Assembly: GCA_004297555.1 (NCBI GenBank)
Contig: SCSV01000160.1
Coordinates: 1-6,500, forward strand
Length of the DNA: 6,500 nucleotides
DNA from: Salinibacterium sp.
GTDB lineage: Bacteria; Actinomycetota; Actinomycetes; Actinomycetales; Microbacteriaceae
Direction: 5' to 3'
This document shows, piece after piece, positions 4,806-6,500 of the stretch. Each line of letters begins with the position of its first letter. Positions within the stretch are counted from its first letter, which is position 1. Both the position numbers and the translations under genes were made by a program. Under the pieces are notes generated by a model. That model did not search any database. It was not told the origin of the DNA and was given only the letters and a program-made list of their open reading frames with translations.

Positions 4806-6500
4806 TCAGAACGACGTTATTACTATGACTCTGCCGTTCGCCCCGGTGCCACCGCCCGTCATTGTGGGCGTCCCCCCTGTATTGTTCCCGCCGCCGCCTC
4901 CGCCAGCGCCGCCACCGGGGAGGCCGCCGTTGCCCCCGCGGCCGGTCGTACCCGCGTTGCTCGACGCGGCGCCGCCTCCGGAGCCGCCACCGCCCGCATA
5001 GGGACCGGTCGAGCTGGCTGCCTGATTCGCGCCCGGATTGCCGTCTGTTCCGCTAGTGCCGCCGGGACCGCCCGCGACGCCACCGGAGATGATCGTCGTG
5101 TTCGTGCGGCCCGCCTGTGCCCCGTCGAAAGCGGTGTTCGACGTGTTAAGGCCCCCGCCCCCGCCTCCACCTCCTCCTCCGTACTGGGAGGAGCCACCAA
5201 CGCCGCCGTTACCGCTTGCGACGCCATTGCCTCCACACGCGCCACCCCATTCGGCGCTCTGCGCGCTCTGCCCAACCGCGGTCGTGCAGCCTTGCCCGCC
5301 GCGGGCGACGGCTGCTGATCCGGTGATCGGAGACTGGCCGCCTCCTGTCCCTGCGGCGGCCGAGGCACTCTGGCTCGCACCGCCCCCACCCGCGACAGAC
5401 GATCCACCACCAGCCGGACCTCCGCCACCGCCGTACGCGAAGAGCCATGACCCGAAGGACGAACTACCGCCGTCTCCGCCTGCCGTTGGTGTCGTCGTGG
5501 CCGTCGCGCCTGGCGTGCCTCCTTGACCGACCGTTATCGTCTGATTGGAGGCGATCTGCGAAGCGGGCCAGCAGGCCGTGTTTACGGAGCCACCTCCCCC
5601 TCCACCACCACCGGCCCTCGCGAGGTTTGAGGCGTTGACCTTGCCGCCTCCGCCGCCTCCGCCTCCTCCGATGACAGTTGCGCATACCGCAAGAGCACCG
5701 GAAGGGATCGTCCAAGTCGAGCCCGTATCAGCGAATTCGTAGATGTTGACCTGCGTCGCAACGCCGCCCCCTCCGCCGCCAGCAGTCGCGATCGTTATCC
5801 CGTGCCCCGCGTTTGTAATCGTGATGCCGGAACCAGCGGTGAGCGTATTCAGGCCGAATGTGTTATCACTGGTCTGGCCGATGAGGAGCTGGCCGTTGGT
5901 CACGCCCGACGCATTGATACCCGTCCCGCCCTGCGTCGTTGTAGCCGTTCCCGAGATGTTCGTGAAGGCCGGTTGCGCCTTCGAGATCGCGCCCGCGGCC
6001 GAGATCGCTGTAAGGAAGTTATTCGATGCGCCAGTATCCGCGACTACCAGAGTGCTCGCCGCGTTCGGGATTGTGACGATGCGGGAGGCGCTAAGCGCGC
6101 TCCCGTCCCATCGAACGCTGAAGCCGCCCGAGTTCTCCCACGCAAGCCGCCCCGAGGAATCGGAGTACAGGCGTAACGCGCTTCCGGTCGGAGCCGCCGG
6201 GTCACTCGCCTGCGATAGCAGCCCGACGTAACCCGCGCCGCTCGTTCCGGCCGCCGTGAGAGCGCCGATGTAGGAGAAGCCCGATGTGCTCATGAAGCCG
6301 TACGTCGAATAGCTGTTTGACGTGTTCCCGCTCGCCCCCGCGGCGGTCAACATGAAATTGATCCCGCCGCCGACTACGTTGCCCGTGCTCGCGCCGCCGC
6401 GCAGGTTGAGCGTCGAGCCCGTCGTGTTCGTGTCAACGCCGTTAGTCGCTCCGCTCGCTTGGACGTAGCGCGGATCAGGAGTCGCCGAGTCAACGCCGAG
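4806..6500 (-). CDS. Phage tail fibre with glycine-rich adhesin tip (5' end outside window)
   Basis: The reading frame is open from the window edge to TGA at 4808-4806, giving 564 visible residues. The first internal ATG (6353) is not the likely start, because 49 further in-frame codons upstream have the same composition. Visible residues 1 to about 240 are Ser/Thr/Gly/Ala-rich beta-repeat sequence with phrases common in phage fibres, such as RIVTIPNAASTLVVADTGA, TTQGGTGINASGVTNGQLLI and GSGITITNAG. From about residue 245 to the end there is a glycine-rich domain. It opens with the motif STWTIPSGALAVCATVIGGG, carries many runs of 4 to 10 glycines separated by short polar segments, and ends in GANGRVIVITSF. 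This domain type occurs at the distal tip of many fibres. By analogy with the polyglycine-II sandwich of phage S16 gp38 it may form a receptor-binding head; that fold is inference. Four cysteines lie within the tip. The overall fibre call is firm; receptor and host are unknown. Confidence 0.88.
   Translation of the reverse strand, partial: LGVDSATPDPRYVQASGATNGVDTNTTGSTLNLRGGASTGNVVGGGINFMLTAAGASGNTSNSYSTYGFMSTSGFSYIGALTAAGTSGAGYVGLLSQASDPAAPTGSALRLYSDSSGRLAWENSGGFSVRWDGSALSASRIVTIPNAASTLVVADTGASNNFLTAISAAGAISKAQPAFTNISGTATTTQGGTGINASGVTNGQLLIGQTSDNTFGLNTLTAGSGITITNAGHGITIATAGGGGGGVATQVNIYEFADTGSTWTIPSGALAVCATVIGGGGGGGGGKVNASNLARAGGGGGGGGSVNTACWPASQIASNQTITVGQGGTPGATATTTPTAGGDGGSSSFGSWLFAYGGGGGPAGGGSSVAGGGGASQSASAAAGTGGGQSPITGSAAVARGGQGCTTAVGQSAQSAEWGGACGGNGVASGNGGVGGSSQYGGGGGGGGGGLNTSNTAFDGAQAGRTNTTIISGGVAGGPGGTSGTDGNPGANQAASSTGPYAGGGGSGGGAASSNAGTTGRGGNGGLPGGGAGGGGGGNNTGGTPTMTGGGTGANGRVIVITSF
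4815..5768 (-). repeat. Poly-glycine coding tracts of the fibre tip
   Basis: Repeated GGN codon runs, seen as ccn-rich blocks such as ccgcctccgccgcctccg on the plus strand, encode runs of up to about ten glycines (for example near 5152-5181, 5596-5613, 5644-5670 and 5761-5781). Glycine codons are mixed (GGC, GGA, GGT, GGG), so the tract is not a simple microsatellite and appears to be kept for the protein it encodes. It creates a spurious proline-rich open frame on the plus strand. Confidence 0.8.

Noticed and set aside
4859..5428. Alternative minus-strand frame within the fibre tip
   Set aside because: Arg/Ala-rich composition from reading glycine codons out of frame; no SD and no domain.
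5038..5526. Plus-strand proline-rich open frame of 162 codons
   Set aside because: It is the mirror image of the glycine-codon runs of the fibre tip (GGN gives CCN); no independent start signal or domain.
5743..6231. Plus-strand open frame of 162 codons
   Set aside because: Antisense to the fibre coding sequence, which shows recognisable fibre phrases; typical GC-rich shadow.
5750..6500. Possible diversity-generating retroelement or tandem-duplicated fibre repeats
   Set aside because: No reverse transcriptase, template repeat or exact nucleotide repeats are visible in the window.
1..6500. CRISPR array, tRNA, att site or insertion sequence
   Set aside because: No regularly spaced repeats, cloverleaf, transposase or flanking terminal repeats could be found by eye.

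Overview
This GC-rich window looks like the end of a tail-fibre region of a tailed bacteriophage or prophage (Caudoviricetes-like), probably from an uncultured phage. All supported genes lie on the minus strand, so transcription runs from position 6500 towards 1. The genes are small, tightly packed and often joined by stop/start overlaps (TGATG, ATGA or GTGA), with strong purine-rich Shine-Dalgarno (SD) sites. There are no integrase, replication, tRNA, rRNA, CRISPR or insertion-sequence signals. The host cannot be named. The Sec and lipoprotein signals suggest a didermic (Gram-negative-type) bacterium.

Layout in transcription order. (1) 6500-4806: a tail fibre lacking its N-terminus, made of beta-rich fibre repeats followed by a roughly 320-residue poly-glycine tip of the phage adhesin kind. 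(2) 4716-4516: an unknown 66-residue protein. (3) 4519-3680: a membrane-anchored or secreted SGNH/GDSL hydrolase resembling bacterial chromosomal enzymes, with altered block III and block V motifs. (4) 3537-2950: a 195-residue protein with a clear Sec signal peptide followed by tail-fibre-like sequence. (5) 2950-2768: a 60-residue arginine-rich protein. (6) 2771-2211: a 186-residue beta-rich, probably virion-associated protein. (7) 2214-1807: a 135-residue protein with a signal peptide and hydrophobic segments. (8) 1753-1268 and (9) 1262-1119: small proteins of unknown function.

Two consecutive Rho-independent terminators (1110-1079 and 1068-1019) close this unit. Just after them are a seven-codon mini-ORF with a strong SD, a 94-residue protein overlapping it, a 147-residue lipoprotein, and the start of a further gene that runs off the window. 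The loop of the second terminator is complementary to the mini-ORF's SD, so this junction could be a regulatory switch.

One reading of the whole: a fibre gene is followed by a cassette of small accessory genes, several of whose products are directed to the host envelope (SGNH hydrolase, Sec-exported fibre-like protein, 135-residue exported protein, lipoprotein). This would suit a role in receptor modification, superinfection exclusion or lysis. The signal sequences are visible; the function is inference.
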